Below the pieces are notes generated by a model. It was not told where the DNA came from, did no database searches, and was given only the letters and a program-made list of their open reading frames with translations. A DNA stretch of 64,000 nt from Pseudomonas anguilliseptica (GTDB taxonomy: Bacteria > Pseudomonadota > Gammaproteobacteria > Pseudomonadales > Pseudomonadaceae): contig NZ_JAEIOI010000006.1 of the NCBI RefSeq assembly GCF_021375795.1, positions 62,001-126,000 on the forward strand, given 5' to 3'. Within the stretch, counting starts at the first letter, position 1, and each line of letters opens with the position of its first letter. Position numbers and translations under genes: made by a program. This document shows positions 33,414 through 43,439 of this stretch, piece after piece.

Positions 33414-34001
33414 ATGCAGCAGACCCTGGTATGGAAACCATGGCACAACCCCGGCGTGGAAAACCTGCGCCTGAACATCGATGAGCATGGCATCAACGCC
33501 ACCAGCCATCTGATGCAAAGCCTGCGGGGCAACAGCATCGCCGCCACCTATGTACTCAACTGCGACCCGCGCTGGCGCTTTCGCCGCCTGTGGCTGAAGG
33601 TCGACAACCACGGCCAGCGCAGCCTCAACCTGAAACGCGATATTCGTGGCAACTGGTTTCACAACGGCGAACCGCGCCCGGACCTCAGTGAATGCCAACA
33701 GGTGATGCTCTCTGACTCGCCCTTCACCCACACCCCAGCCCTGCAACGCTGCGCCCTGGAAACCGGGCAGAGCGAGTCGCTGCAAGTGGCCTATGTCGAC
33801 CTGCTGACCCTCAAGGTAGAAGCCCGCAGCCAACGTTACCAGCGTCTGCGCGAAGAAGGCGGGAAAACTCTGTACCGCAGCGAATCACAAGGCAGCAAAA
33901 GCCGCGAGCTGACCGTTGACCAACATGCCCTACTGGTCAAAGCCAGCGACCAGTTTTTGCGCATGAGTTCGCGGGACTTGAAGCTCAATACCTGGGTCTA
34001 G
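33414..34001 (+). CDS. Putative glycolipid-binding protein
   Basis: The 195-residue protein resembles the glycolipid-binding family (PF06475): WKPWHNPGVENLRLNIDEHG, then YVLNCDPRWRFRRLWLKVD and DCLEVELYLP-like residues replaced here by the end block TLYRSES. It has no signal peptide. The function of the family is inferred mainly from structure. It stands alone, with a bidirectional terminator between it and trxB. Confidence 0.75.
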   Translation: MQQTLVWKPWHNPGVENLRLNIDEHGINATSHLMQSLRGNSIAATYVLNCDPRWRFRRLWLKVDNHGQRSLNLKRDIRGNWFHNGEPRPDLSECQQVMLSDSPFTHTPALQRCALETGQSESLQVAYVDLLTLKVEARSQRYQRLREEGGKTLYRSESQGSKSRELTVDQHALLVKASDQFLRMSSRDLKLNTWV

Positions 34002-34017
34002 GCAGGCCGCAGACAAC

Positions 34018-34046
34018 AAAAAGCCTCGATAAAATCGAGGCTTTTT
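34018..34046. terminator. Bidirectional terminator between the glycolipid-binding gene and trxB
   Basis: The stem GCCTCGAT/ATCGAGGC with an AAA loop has five A before and five T after, so it works in both directions for the two convergent genes. Confidence 0.9.
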
Positions 34047-34058
34047 GCATTCTCAGGC

Positions 34059-35214
<1,156 letters not shown>

Positions 35215-35424
35215 TTTAGTCGGAAGCCCCGCAAAGGGATAAACCATCAGTGCCGCGCAGCCTATGCTCGCTAGCCGCACGGCGGAAATATGCTTTGCCA
35301 ATGCCCCATATAGGCAGGCCCTATAACGCGCCCCAGGCAATCGTTAGCGTCCGTTACCGAGGCTTTCACCTGCCTCGCAAAGCCGGTAAGGTCGGCGCGA
35401 CTTCCACCTCATGGAGACTTCCCC

Positions 35425-36177
35425 ATGCCCGCTCCCGTGCTGACCGGCCCGCAATACCTTAGCGAAGGCCTGAAACTGGTCTTGAGCCCCGGCTTGCGGC
35501 TGTTCGTACTGTTACCGCTGACGATCAACCTGATCCTGTTTACCGCGCTGATCGTGGTTTCCATGCAGCAGTTTGCCGGCTGGGTCGACACCTTTATGCC
35601 CAGCCTGCCAAGTTGGCTGAGCTTTCTCGAATACGTGCTGTGGCCGCTGTTTGTGGTGCTGGTGCTGCTGATGGTGTTTTTCACCTTCACCTTGCTGGCC
35701 AATATCATTGCTGCACCGTTTAACGGCTTTCTCGCAGAAAAGGTCGAGGTGGTGGTGCGCGGCCAGGACGACTTTCCACCGTTCAGCTGGGCCGAGCTGA
35801 TGGCCATGGTGCCACGCACATTGGGCCGTGAAATGCGCAAGCTCGGCTACTTTCTGCCACGCGCCATTGGCCTGCTGATCCTCAGCTTTATCCCGGTGGT
35901 CAACCTGATCGCCGCGCCGCTGTGGCTGCTGTTTGGTGTGTGGATGATGGCCGTGCAGTACATCGACTACCCGGCGGACAACAACAAGCTGAGCTGGCAG
36001 GACATGCTCGCCTGGCTGCGCGAGAAGCGCTGGCAGAGCCTGGGTTTTGGTGGCATCACCTACGCCGCGCTACTGGTGCCGGGGCTGAATATCCTGATGA
36101 TGCCGGCGGCGGTGGCCGGCGCCACGGTGTTCTGGGTACGTGAACGCCAGGAGCAGGCGCTGACGACCACTCCCTGA
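35425..36177 (+). CDS. cysZ: Sulphate transporter CysZ
   Basis: The 250-residue inner-membrane protein begins [20 protein letters not shown] and has four hydrophobic helical regions, including [26 protein letters not shown] and [18 protein letters not shown]. CysZ moves sulphate into the cell for cysteine synthesis. The ATG follows a GGAGA region. trxB next to it supplies reducing power for sulphate assimilation, a sensible neighbour. Confidence 0.93.
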   Translation: MPAPVLTGPQYLSEGLKLVLSPGLRLFVLLPLTINLILFTALIVVSMQQFAGWVDTFMPSLPSWLSFLEYVLWPLFVVLVLLMVFFTFTLLANIIAAPFNGFLAEKVEVVVRGQDDFPPFSWAELMAMVPRTLGREMRKLGYFLPRAIGLLILSFIPVVNLIAAPLWLLFGVWMMAVQYIDYPADNNKLSWQDMLAWLREKRWQSLGFGGITYAALLVPGLNILMMPAAVAGATVFWVRERQEQALTTTP

Positions 36178-36192
36178 GCTTTACTCCGCAGG

Positions 36193-37302
36193 CTAGCTGC
36201 GCTCAAGCACCGCGCGCAGCGCCTGCATCGAGGCCTGGGATTCGCGCTCGATACGCCGCCCCAGCAGCAGGCGGTTGGCCAGGCGCATCAGCAGATTGTC
36301 AAAACCGTACTCCAGGGTGCGAACAAACTCGCAACCGCCTTCCACGTCCTGGCACTCGTAGGTCAGCAGCAGCGCCAGACCGTGATCGCCACGGGCGCTG
36401 GCTTGCCAGCGGCGTGCCGGTTGATAGTCGAGCACATCCCAGCACAGATGGCCGGCGCGGCCGCCCGCGTGAATGTCTTCCTCGAAGCGCTCGCCTGCGA
36501 GAAACGCCCCTTCGCGGCCGTAGATGCGCAACGAAGACGGATGCCATTCGGGCCAATGCGCCGGAGCGGCGGCATAACTCAGCACCTCATCCGCCGGACG
36601 GGTGAGACGGATACGATGCTGCTGACGGTTCTGCTGATAGGTCTGCTCCGGCTCCCAGTGCAGGGTGCCGTACAGCCAGTCCATGAGTGGATGAACGATG
36701 CCGAAGTTGCGCGCATGCATCAGCTCACGACGGTGATGCAGGGTGTGCAAGCGGCGCATCTGACGAATCCACGGTAGGCGCGAAACCGGGTGTTCGTCTG
36801 GCAGATGCTCGCAGGCGTGCACCACCTCATAACTCATATACCCCAGCAGCATGCTGCCGGCGAACAGCGCGGCAAGGTTGCTGTCGAGGTGCGCCAACAG
36901 CCACCAGATGCCCAGCAGCGGCAGGCTATAGAGCACGATCAGCCAGGCGGGAAAGAGGATCACCCGCCAGTCACGCGAAGTTTCATAGCGCATCTGGCCT
37001 TCGATGAAAAAGCTGTGGTGATCACCCGTGTGGCGCTTGTAGAACAGCTGACCGAAGCGCGTCTTGTGGTGCCCCAGGCGCTTGTGCACCTGGTACTCGC
37101 CCCAACTGAAGAACACCAGAGTCAACGGCACCAGCAGCCACTGCCAGGACGCTACCGCATCCAGCGTGCGCCACAACAGGGTCAGGCAGGTCAGGCCGTA
37201 GGCCAGCACAAAGCCGGCATGCAGCCAGGGGTTGTACAGCGGGTGGATGGCATCCCGATAACGCGTGCGGAAAGCCTGGGCATTGTCATTGTTGTAGGCC
37301 AC
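36193..37302 (-). CDS. Sterol-desaturase-family hydroxylase fused to a START/SRPBCC-like domain
   Basis: The 369-residue protein has an N-terminal di-iron membrane hydroxylase domain (about 1-225) with His boxes HKRLGHH, KRHTGDHHSFF, EVVHACEH and LHTLHHRRELMHARNFG. The C-terminal ~140 residues (IRLTRPADEVLSYAAAPAHW ... YEFVRTLEYGFDNLL-like) look like an SRPBCC/START ligand-binding domain. Such hydroxylases act on sterols, carotenoids, fatty acids or alkylglycerols. The fused domain could deliver a lipid to the active site. The fusion is not one I know as common. The substrate is unknown. Confidence 0.78.
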   Translation of the reverse strand: MAYNNDNAQAFRTRYRDAIHPLYNPWLHAGFVLAYGLTCLTLLWRTLDAVASWQWLLVPLTLVFFSWGEYQVHKRLGHHKTRFGQLFYKRHTGDHHSFFIEGQMRYETSRDWRVILFPAWLIVLYSLPLLGIWWLLAHLDSNLAALFAGSMLLGYMSYEVVHACEHLPDEHPVSRLPWIRQMRRLHTLHHRRELMHARNFGIVHPLMDWLYGTLHWEPEQTYQQNRQQHRIRLTRPADEVLSYAAAPAHWPEWHPSSLRIYGREGAFLAGERFEEDIHAGGRAGHLCWDVLDYQPARRWQASARGDHGLALLLTYECQDVEGGCEFVRTLEYGFDNLLMRLANRLLLGRRIERESQASMQALRAVLERS

Positions 37303-37384
37303 GGCATAACTCCTGTGCAGATTGACAGCAGTCTAGGCGCGGCCAGATCATTCCGATAATGGATATTCAGAAAGAGCATTATTC

Positions 37385-38287
37385 TTGATAACGAATTTGC
37401 GCCAGCTCGATCTCAACCTGCTGCTGGTCTTCGATGCACTGATGCAGGAAGGCAACCTGACCCGCGCCGCCGAACGCCTGCACCTGAGCCAGTCAACCGT
37501 GAGCAACGCCCTGGCCCGCCTGCGCCAGCAACTCGGTGAAGAGCTGTTTCTGCGCACCGCCCGGGGCCTGACGCCCACCGCCCGCGCCCAGGCGTTGTAT
37601 CTGCCGGTACGTCAGGCTTTGCGCCTGCTGCAGACCGGCCTGGGCCCGGCCGAGCCGTTTGATCCACAAACGCCACACGCCTTCAGCCTATCCCTGAATG
37701 ACTACGCACAAGCTGCGCTGCTGCCCATGCTGCAAGCACACCTGGCGCGCAACGCTGCGCAGGTCGAGTTACTGGTGCAAGCCGATGATGCCGATAGCCT
37801 GGTGCAACGCCTGGAAAGCGGCGCGCTAGACCTGGCCATCGACTACCTGCATTTCGATTCGCCTGACCTGCACTACAGGCCGCTGCGCGAAGAGCCGCTG
37901 GTGGCCATCGGCCGCGCCGGCCACCCGGCCTTTAGCGGCGGGCTGAGCCTGGAGGATTACCAGCAGGCGCGGCATATCACGGTCACCCCGCGCGCCGGGC
38001 GCGGCTCGCCACTGGAGATCGTCCTCGGCTCGGCCAGAGTGCGCCGGCAGGCAGCGCTGCATCTGCCCAACTACCTGCCAATTCCGGCCATCGTCGCCCA
38101 GACCGATCTGCTCGGCACCGTGCCTGCCCGCCTGGCCGAAGCGTTCGCCCCGGTGCATGCGCTGGAAATCGCGCCACTGCCCTTCGATATGCCGCCGGTG
38201 CAGGTCAGCCTGATCTGGCACCAGCAACTGCACCACGACCCGGCACACGCCTGGCTGCGCCAACAGCTGATCGAACTGCTCGACTGA
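37385..38287 (+). CDS. LysR-family transcriptional regulator
   Basis: The 300-residue protein has the winged helix LDLNLLLVFDALMQEGNLTRAAERL and LSQSTVSNALARLRQQLGEELF of the NodD/LeuO-like branch, then a ligand-binding domain. The start is read as TTG at 37385, giving ITNLRQLDLNLL; there is no nearby in-frame ATG. It is divergent from the hydroxylase/START fusion gene with an 82-base spacer, so it probably controls that gene. Confidence 0.88.
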   Translation: MITNLRQLDLNLLLVFDALMQEGNLTRAAERLHLSQSTVSNALARLRQQLGEELFLRTARGLTPTARAQALYLPVRQALRLLQTGLGPAEPFDPQTPHAFSLSLNDYAQAALLPMLQAHLARNAAQVELLVQADDADSLVQRLESGALDLAIDYLHFDSPDLHYRPLREEPLVAIGRAGHPAFSGGLSLEDYQQARHITVTPRAGRGSPLEIVLGSARVRRQAALHLPNYLPIPAIVAQTDLLGTVPARLAEAFAPVHALEIAPLPFDMPPVQVSLIWHQQLHHDPAHAWLRQQLIELLD

Positions 38288-38345
38288 CATACAAACGCAA
38301 GCAAAACGTCACAGTCATTACACAGCGGCAGCGGACACTGCTGCC

Positions 38346-39524
38346 ATGAGCACAGCTTCCCTGCATATCGCGCTGATCAGCGAAACCTTCGCGCCGGAAA
38401 TCAATGGCGTGGCCAACACCCTCGGGCGCCTGGTCGAGGGCCTGCGTGGCCGTGGCCATCGCGTGCAACTGGTGCGTCCGCGACAGAACGTCGACCCACG
38501 CGGCGCAGCCGATGAGGATTTACTGCTGACCCGTGGCTGGCCCTTGCCTGGCTACCCCGGCTTGCAGTGGGGGCAGTCGTCGCTGCACAAGCTGCTGCGT
38601 AGCTGGCAACGCCAGCGTCCGGATGTGCTGTATATCGCCACCGAAGGGCCGCTGGGTTTGTCCGCCCTGCGCGCCGCGCGGCGTTTGCAGATCCCCGTGG
38701 TCAGCGGTTTTCACACCAATTTCCAGCAGTACACCGGGCATTACGGCTTTGGCCTGTTAACCCGCCTGCTGACCCATTACCTGCGCTGGTTCCACAACCG
38801 CTCGCAGGCGACCCTGGTGCCCAGCGTCAGCCAGCAGATCGAGTTGCAACGCCGCGGTTTCGACAACCTGGCGTTGCTTTCGCGCGGCGTCGACAGTCAG
38901 CTGTTTCACCCGGCCAAGCGTTGTGCGGCGTTGCGCGCGAGCTGGGGGCTGGACGACGGCGATATCGCCATCCTGCATGTCGGCCGTTTGGCGGTGGAAA
39001 AGAACCTGGCCTTGCTCAGCAAAAGCTTTCAGGCGCTGCAACAGGCGCACCCGCAGCGGCGACTGAAACTGATTCTGGTCGGCGACGGCCCGCAGCGCGC
39101 CAGCCTGCAGCAGCAACTGCCGGATGCGGTGTTCTGCGGCCTGCAGCGCGGCGAAGCGCTGGCTGCGCATTACGCCTCGGGCGATCTGTTTGTCTTTCCC
39201 AGCCTGTCGGAAACCTTCGGCAATGTGGTGCTCGAAGCCCTGGCTTCCGGGCTTGGCGTGGTGGCGTTTGATCAGGCGGCAGCGGCGCAGCATATCCGCC
39301 ACGGGCATAACGGCGCGCTGGCGGTGGCCGAGGACGAACAGGGCTTTATCGACGCCGCCAGTTGGCTGTTGACCGACCGCGAAGGCCTGCGCAGGGTGCG
39401 CCTGAATGCGCGGCTACATGCCTCACGCCAGGGCTGGCCAGCGATTGTCGAGCTATTCGAGCAGCATCTGCGCAGCGCCATGCAGCCCGCAGCGGAGTTA
39501 CCCGCGGGCAGCACGCAGCATTGA
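38346..39524 (+). CDS. GT4-family glycosyltransferase
   Basis: The 392-residue GT-B enzyme begins IALISETFAPEINGVANTLGRLVEGLRG and has the nucleotide-sugar motif SLSETFGNVVLEALASGLGVVA (about residues 286-307), with the catalytic-type Glu pair E-x7-E. Relatives transfer mannose or glucose to diacylglycerol or phosphatidylinositol. A weak PHO-box-like stretch lies 22-39 bases upstream, which would fit phosphate-free glycolipid synthesis in phosphate starvation. It is separated from the LysR gene by 58 bases. Confidence 0.88.
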   Translation: MSTASLHIALISETFAPEINGVANTLGRLVEGLRGRGHRVQLVRPRQNVDPRGAADEDLLLTRGWPLPGYPGLQWGQSSLHKLLRSWQRQRPDVLYIATEGPLGLSALRAARRLQIPVVSGFHTNFQQYTGHYGFGLLTRLLTHYLRWFHNRSQATLVPSVSQQIELQRRGFDNLALLSRGVDSQLFHPAKRCAALRASWGLDDGDIAILHVGRLAVEKNLALLSKSFQALQQAHPQRRLKLILVGDGPQRASLQQQLPDAVFCGLQRGEALAAHYASGDLFVFPSLSETFGNVVLEALASGLGVVAFDQAAAAQHIRHGHNGALAVAEDEQGFIDAASWLLTDREGLRRVRLNARLHASRQGWPAIVELFEQHLRSAMQPAAELPAGSTQH

Positions 39525-39532
39525 GCAAACCG

Positions 39533-39600
39533 TTGTGGGAAGCGGCGAGCTTTACCGCTCGTGTCGCGGCAAAAGCGGAACGCCGCCCGGCCCCTCCTAC
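39533..39600. repeat. REP-like element
   Basis: The string 'ttgtgggaagcggcgagctttaccgctc' followed by gtcgcggc and ending ctcctac resembles paired Pseudomonas REP units. It lies between the convergent glycosyltransferase and sfsA genes. Confidence 0.6.
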
Positions 39601-40304
39601 AACTGCACATCCAGACGCTTGACCAGCTGCACGCCCTGCGCGCTGATGGCTGCGCCATAGGCCAACACTTCAACACCCGCGCTCACCGCTTCACGCAAGG
39701 CAGCGGCGTAGACCGGGTCGATTTCTTCGGCCGGGCGCACGGCATCAATGTCCGTCAGGTTCACGCAATACAGCTGCACCGCGCGAATGCCCTCAAGGGC
39801 CAGTGCCGCCAGTTCACGCAAGTGTTTGCTGCCGCGCTCGGTGCGCGCATCGGGAAAGGCGGCGACGCGGCTATCGGCAAAGCCCAGCGTCACGCTCTTG
39901 ACCTCAACAAACGCCACGCCTGTGGGGTAGTCCAGGCGAAAATCAATGCGGCTGCGCTCCTGGCCATAAGGCACTTCGCGCTTGAGGCTGGTAAAGCCGC
40001 TGAGCTCGGCAATCAACCCGGCGCGTAACGTCTCTTCGACCAGGGCATTGGCGCGCCCGGTATTGATGACCGCCAGACGACCATGCGGTGTTTCACCAAT
40101 CTCCCAGCTGCCCGGCAGCTTGCGTTTGGGATCGTTGCTGCGACTGAACCAGATGCGCGCGCCCTCGCTCATACAGTTGAGCATCGAGCCGGTATTGGCA
40201 CAGTGAATGGTCAACAGCTCGCCGCTGGCCGTTTCGATATCGGCGAGAAAACGCTTGTAGCGACGCAGCAGGCGCCCTTCTTCCAGTGGCGGCTCAAACT
40301 GCAT
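39597..40304 (-). CDS. sfsA: SfsA family DNA/RNA nuclease-like protein
   Basis: The 235-residue protein has the SfsA pattern: [55 protein letters not shown] (nuclease-like Asp/Glu-x-Lys core) and the C-terminal strand block. SfsA was first described as a sugar-fermentation regulator in E. coli; later work points to DNA binding and nuclease activity. Its start overlaps the stop of the aminotransferase gene by 11 bases. Confidence 0.95.
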   Translation of the reverse strand: MQFEPPLEEGRLLRRYKRFLADIETASGELLTIHCANTGSMLNCMSEGARIWFSRSNDPKRKLPGSWEIGETPHGRLAVINTGRANALVEETLRAGLIAELSGFTSLKREVPYGQERSRIDFRLDYPTGVAFVEVKSVTLGFADSRVAAFPDARTERGSKHLRELAALALEGIRAVQLYCVNLTDIDAVRPAEEIDPVYAAALREAVSAGVEVLAYGAAISAQGVQLVKRLDVQL

Positions 40305-41475
40305 GGGGCTGCCAACTGATCAGGCCACGCTTGATCCGCTCCACCGCCTGCTGCAAACGCGGCAAGTCCTGGGTGTAGGCAAAACGCACATGCTGCGTCG
40401 CCAGGTGGCGACCGAAATCCAGGCCAGGGGTGAAGGCCACATGTTCGGTTTCCAGAAAGTGTTGGCAGAAGGCAAAAGCATCACCGCCAAAGGCGCTGAT
40501 ATCGGCATACAGATAAAAGGCCCCTTCCGGCTCCACGGCAATCTTGAAGCCCAGCTCGCGCAACGCCGGCAGCAGGAAATCTCGGCGGCGCTGAAACGCA
40601 TGGCGGCGCTGTTCAAGGATCTCCAGGGTCTGCGGCGCAAAACAGGCCAGCGCAGCATGCTGAGCCATGCTCGGCGCGCTGATATAGAGGTTCTGCGCCA
40701 GTTTCTCCAGTTCCGGCACGGCAGCCGGTGGCGCCACCAGCCAGCCCAGGCGCCAGCCGGTCATGCCGAAATACTTGGAAAAACTGTTGAGCACAAAGGC
40801 TTCGTCGTCCACTTCCAGCACGCTGGCGGCGTCTGTGCCGTAGGTCAGGCCGTGATAGATCTCATCCACCACCAGATGGCCGCCGCGCGCTTTCAGCGCC
40901 TGGGACAGCCCGCCCAGCTCATCACGGCTGAGCAAGGTGCCGGTCGGGTTAGCAGGGGAAGCCACCAGCGCACCGACGCTATCCTGATCCCAATAACGCT
41001 CGATCAGCTCGGGCGTCAGCTGATAACGCACATCCGGGCCAACTGGCACCAGCTGCGCCGCGCCTTCGACCAAGCGCAGAAAGTGGCGGTTGCAGGGGTA
41101 ACCGGGGTCGGCCAGCAACCAGTGCTTGCCCGGATCGACCAGCAGACTGCTGGCCAGCAGCAGCGCGCCAGAGCCTCCGGGGGTGATCAGAATGCGCTGC
41201 GGGTCGATGTCCAGACCGTAACGTTGGCCATAGAAACTGGAAATCGCCTCGCGCAGGGCCGGCAGGCCGCGTGCGGCGGTGTAACGGGTGTGGCCATCGG
41301 CCAGGGCCGCCTGCCCGGCGGCGACAATCGGCGCGGCGGTGGTAAAGTCCGGCTCGCCGATTTCCAGGTGGATCACATCATGACCATCGGCCTGCAACTG
41401 ATTGGCACGGGCCAGCAGCGCCATCACGTGAAAAGGTTCTATGGCGCGGCTGCGCGCACTGTAGGACTGAGCCAT
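40294..41475 (-). CDS. PLP-dependent aminotransferase, class I
   Basis: The 393-residue enzyme has the fold-type I pattern: [45 protein letters not shown], and the PLP-lysine region [18 protein letters not shown] (about residues 232-249). It probably transfers amino groups of aromatic or branched amino acids. It precedes sfsA with an 11-base overlap and lies upstream of dksA on the other strand, the usual Pseudomonas order. Confidence 0.93.
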   Translation of the reverse strand: MAQSYSARSRAIEPFHVMALLARANQLQADGHDVIHLEIGEPDFTTAAPIVAAGQAALADGHTRYTAARGLPALREAISSFYGQRYGLDIDPQRILITPGGSGALLLASSLLVDPGKHWLLADPGYPCNRHFLRLVEGAAQLVPVGPDVRYQLTPELIERYWDQDSVGALVASPANPTGTLLSRDELGGLSQALKARGGHLVVDEIYHGLTYGTDAASVLEVDDEAFVLNSFSKYFGMTGWRLGWLVAPPAAVPELEKLAQNLYISAPSMAQHAALACFAPQTLEILEQRRHAFQRRRDFLLPALRELGFKIAVEPEGAFYLYADISAFGGDAFAFCQHFLETEHVAFTPGLDFGRHLATQHVRFAYTQDLPRLQQAVERIKRGLISWQPHAV

Positions 41476-41671
41476 GGGACTGCCTGCCTGGGAGATAAGG
41501 CGCGGATTCTAAAGCATACCCGGCGCAGCTTCGACAACCGGGAGTGGCGCAGGCCGAGTTGTTCTGGTAAGTTCGCCCGCTTGCAGCCGCAGGGCCAGCT
41601 CTACGTGAGGTGGAGTTGGCAAGGGACACCGTCCTGCGCAGGTGATTAGAGAGAGTGAGAGGCGGTCATCC

Positions 41672-42115
41672 ATGCCCACCAAAGCAAAAGCAAAAAGCAG
41701 CCAACTGACTCGCGGTTTCGAGCCCTATAAAGAAACAAAGGGCGAGGAATACATGGGTGAGCCGATGCGCGCCCACTTCACCGGCATCCTTAATAAATGG
41801 AAGCTGGAGCTGATGCAGGAAGTTGATCGTACTGTGCACCACATGCAGGACGAAGCAGCCAACTTTCCCGATCCAGCGGACCGTGCCAGCCAGGAAGAAG
41901 AGTTCAGCCTGGAACTGCGCGCCCGTGATCGCGAGCGCAAACTGATCAAGAAGATCGACGAAACCCTGCAGCTGATCGAAGACAACGACTACGGCTGGTG
42001 CGATTCCTGCGGCGTGGAAATCGGCATCCGCCGCCTCGAAGCCCGCCCCACCGCCACTCTGTGCATCGATTGCAAGACGCTGGCGGAAATCAAGGAAAAG
42101 CAGATCGGTTCCTGA
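41672..42115 (+). CDS. dksA: RNA polymerase-binding transcription factor DksA
   Basis: The 147-residue protein has the coiled-coil tip that enters the polymerase secondary channel ([26 protein letters not shown], with acidic Asp residues) and the C4 zinc finger [28 protein letters not shown]. With ppGpp it represses rRNA promoters and activates amino-acid promoters. The ATG at 41672 is taken by family length; the leader is GAGAG-rich. A terminator follows at 42124, before gluQ. Confidence 0.97.
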   Translation: MPTKAKAKSSQLTRGFEPYKETKGEEYMGEPMRAHFTGILNKWKLELMQEVDRTVHHMQDEAANFPDPADRASQEEEFSLELRARDRERKLIKKIDETLQLIEDNDYGWCDSCGVEIGIRRLEARPTATLCIDCKTLAEIKEKQIGS

Positions 42116-42123
42116 TCTGACCC

Positions 42124-42153
42124 AGAGGGTGCTTCGGCACCCTCTGTTGTTTC
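42124..42153 (+). terminator. Terminator of dksA
   Basis: The arms AGAGGGTGC and GCACCCTCT enclose TTCG, a stable tetraloop, followed by GTTGTTTCT. It lies 9 bases past the dksA stop and 13 before the gluQ start. Confidence 0.85.
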
Positions 42154-42165
42154 TGGCCTCCTCAG

Positions 42166-43053
42166 ATGAACACGCCCGCCTATATCGGCCGCTTCGCCCC
42201 CACCCCGAGCGGTTACCTGCACTTCGGCTCACTGGTCGCCGCCCTGGCGTCGTACCTGGACGCGCGCGCGGTAAACGGCCGCTGGCTGCTGCGCATGGAA
42301 GACCTCGACCCGCCACGTGAAGTCGCCGGGGCCCAGGCCGGGATTCTCAGTACCCTGGAAAGCTACGGTTTTGAATGGGATGGCGAGCTGGTGCGCCAGA
42401 GTGAACGCCACGGCGAGTACGCCGCATTGGTCGAACGCCTGCTCAGTCAGGGCCTGGCCTATGCCTGCACCTGCTCACGCAAGCAACTGGAAGGCACTCA
42501 GGGCATCTACCCCGGCACCTGCCGCAATGCCGGGCATGGCTTTGCTGATGCGGCGATTCGCTTGCGCGTACCGGAACTGAGCTACCACTTTGTCGATCGC
42601 GTACAGGGCGATTACCGCCAGCACCTGGGCCGCGAGGTGGGCGATTTCGTGATTCGTCGCCGCGATGGCCTGTATGCCTACCAGCTGGCGGTAGTGCTCG
42701 ACGATGCCTGGCAGGGTGTGACCGATGTGGTGCGCGGTGCCGACCTGCTCGACTCCACCCCGCGCCAGCTGTACCTGCAGGAGCTGCTCGGCTTCTCGCA
42801 ACTGCGCTATCTGCATGTACCGCTGATTATCCAGCCCGATGGCCACAAACTCGGCAAATCCTATCGCTCGCCACCGCTGCCGGCTGACCAGGCTACGCCA
42901 CTGCTGATCCGTGCCCTGCGTGCCTTGGGCCAGCAGTTGCCGGAGGCCGCCAGCTACGGCCAGCCTGCTGAGCTGCTGCGCTGGGCCAGCATGCACTGGG
43001 ATGCCACGCGCATTCCACGCAGCCTGACCCTGGCCGAAGCGCAGCTGCGTTAA
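42166..43053 (+). CDS. gluQ: Glutamyl-Q tRNA(Asp) synthetase
   Basis: The 295-residue GluRS catalytic-domain paralogue glutamylates queuosine in tRNA(Asp). It has the HIGH-type motif APTPSGYLHFGSLVAA (near residue 9), the zinc-binding ACTCSRKQLEG with YPGTC, and KLGKS (near 227). It lacks the anticodon-binding domain. It follows dksA as in other Pseudomonas. In P. aeruginosa the next gene is cbrA; here a ModE-like gene lies convergent instead, so gene order differs. Confidence 0.95.
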   Translation: MNTPAYIGRFAPTPSGYLHFGSLVAALASYLDARAVNGRWLLRMEDLDPPREVAGAQAGILSTLESYGFEWDGELVRQSERHGEYAALVERLLSQGLAYACTCSRKQLEGTQGIYPGTCRNAGHGFADAAIRLRVPELSYHFVDRVQGDYRQHLGREVGDFVIRRRDGLYAYQLAVVLDDAWQGVTDVVRGADLLDSTPRQLYLQELLGFSQLRYLHVPLIIQPDGHKLGKSYRSPPLPADQATPLLIRALRALGQQLPEAASYGQPAELLRWASMHWDATRIPRSLTLAEAQLR

Positions 43054-43054
43054 G

Positions 43055-43423
43055 TCAATCGACGCAATCCCCGACAGGGGCTTCGGCCAATAACCCGGCC
43101 AGCTCATCGCAACCCGCCTGCACCGCTGCCAACGCCTGGGCGCACAGCGCTCGGTAACGTTGCAACACCTGCACACCGGTTTCTGTCAGTTGCGTACCAC
43201 CGCCGTGCTTGCCGCCGGCCAGGGTGCTGACCAGCGGCTGCTTGAAGCTGCGGTTCATGGTTTCCACCAAGAGCCAGGCACGTCGATAGGACATGCCCAA
43301 CGCACGCGCCGCCGCGCTGATCGAGCCGTACTGGGCAATGGCATCGAGCAGATCGGCCTTGCCCGGGCCGAGTGCAATATCACTGCCGTTATGCAGGCGG
43401 ATTTTCAGGTCGAGGCGATACAT
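43055..43423 (-). CDS. ModE-like winged-helix regulator
   Basis: The 122-residue protein is a lone N-terminal ModE/LysR-type wHTH domain: ADLLDAIAQYGSISAAARALGMSYRRAWLLVETMNRSF (about residues 27-64) and GGGTQLTETG. It lacks the molybdate-binding MOP domains of full ModE. Such short proteins are often called 'ModE-like regulator' or BigR-type; the ligand is unknown. The ATG at 43423 is preferred over a TTG at 43435. It is convergent with gluQ, 1 base apart, and lies just downstream of pgm on the same strand. Confidence 0.87.
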   Translation of the reverse strand: MYRLDLKIRLHNGSDIALGPGKADLLDAIAQYGSISAAARALGMSYRRAWLLVETMNRSFKQPLVSTLAGGKHGGGTQLTETGVQVLQRYRALCAQALAAVQAGCDELAGLLAEAPVGDCVD

Positions 43424-43439
43424 AGGCGTACCCAATGAC

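Noticed and set aside
40303..41649. Long plus-strand open frame of 448 codons opposite the aminotransferase
   Set aside because: It is antisense to a clear PLP enzyme with all motifs; high GC content creates such shadow frames. The same applies to long frames opposite the diguanylate cyclase (8788-9999), the TyrR-type regulator (19170-20228) and KAS III (46614-47843).
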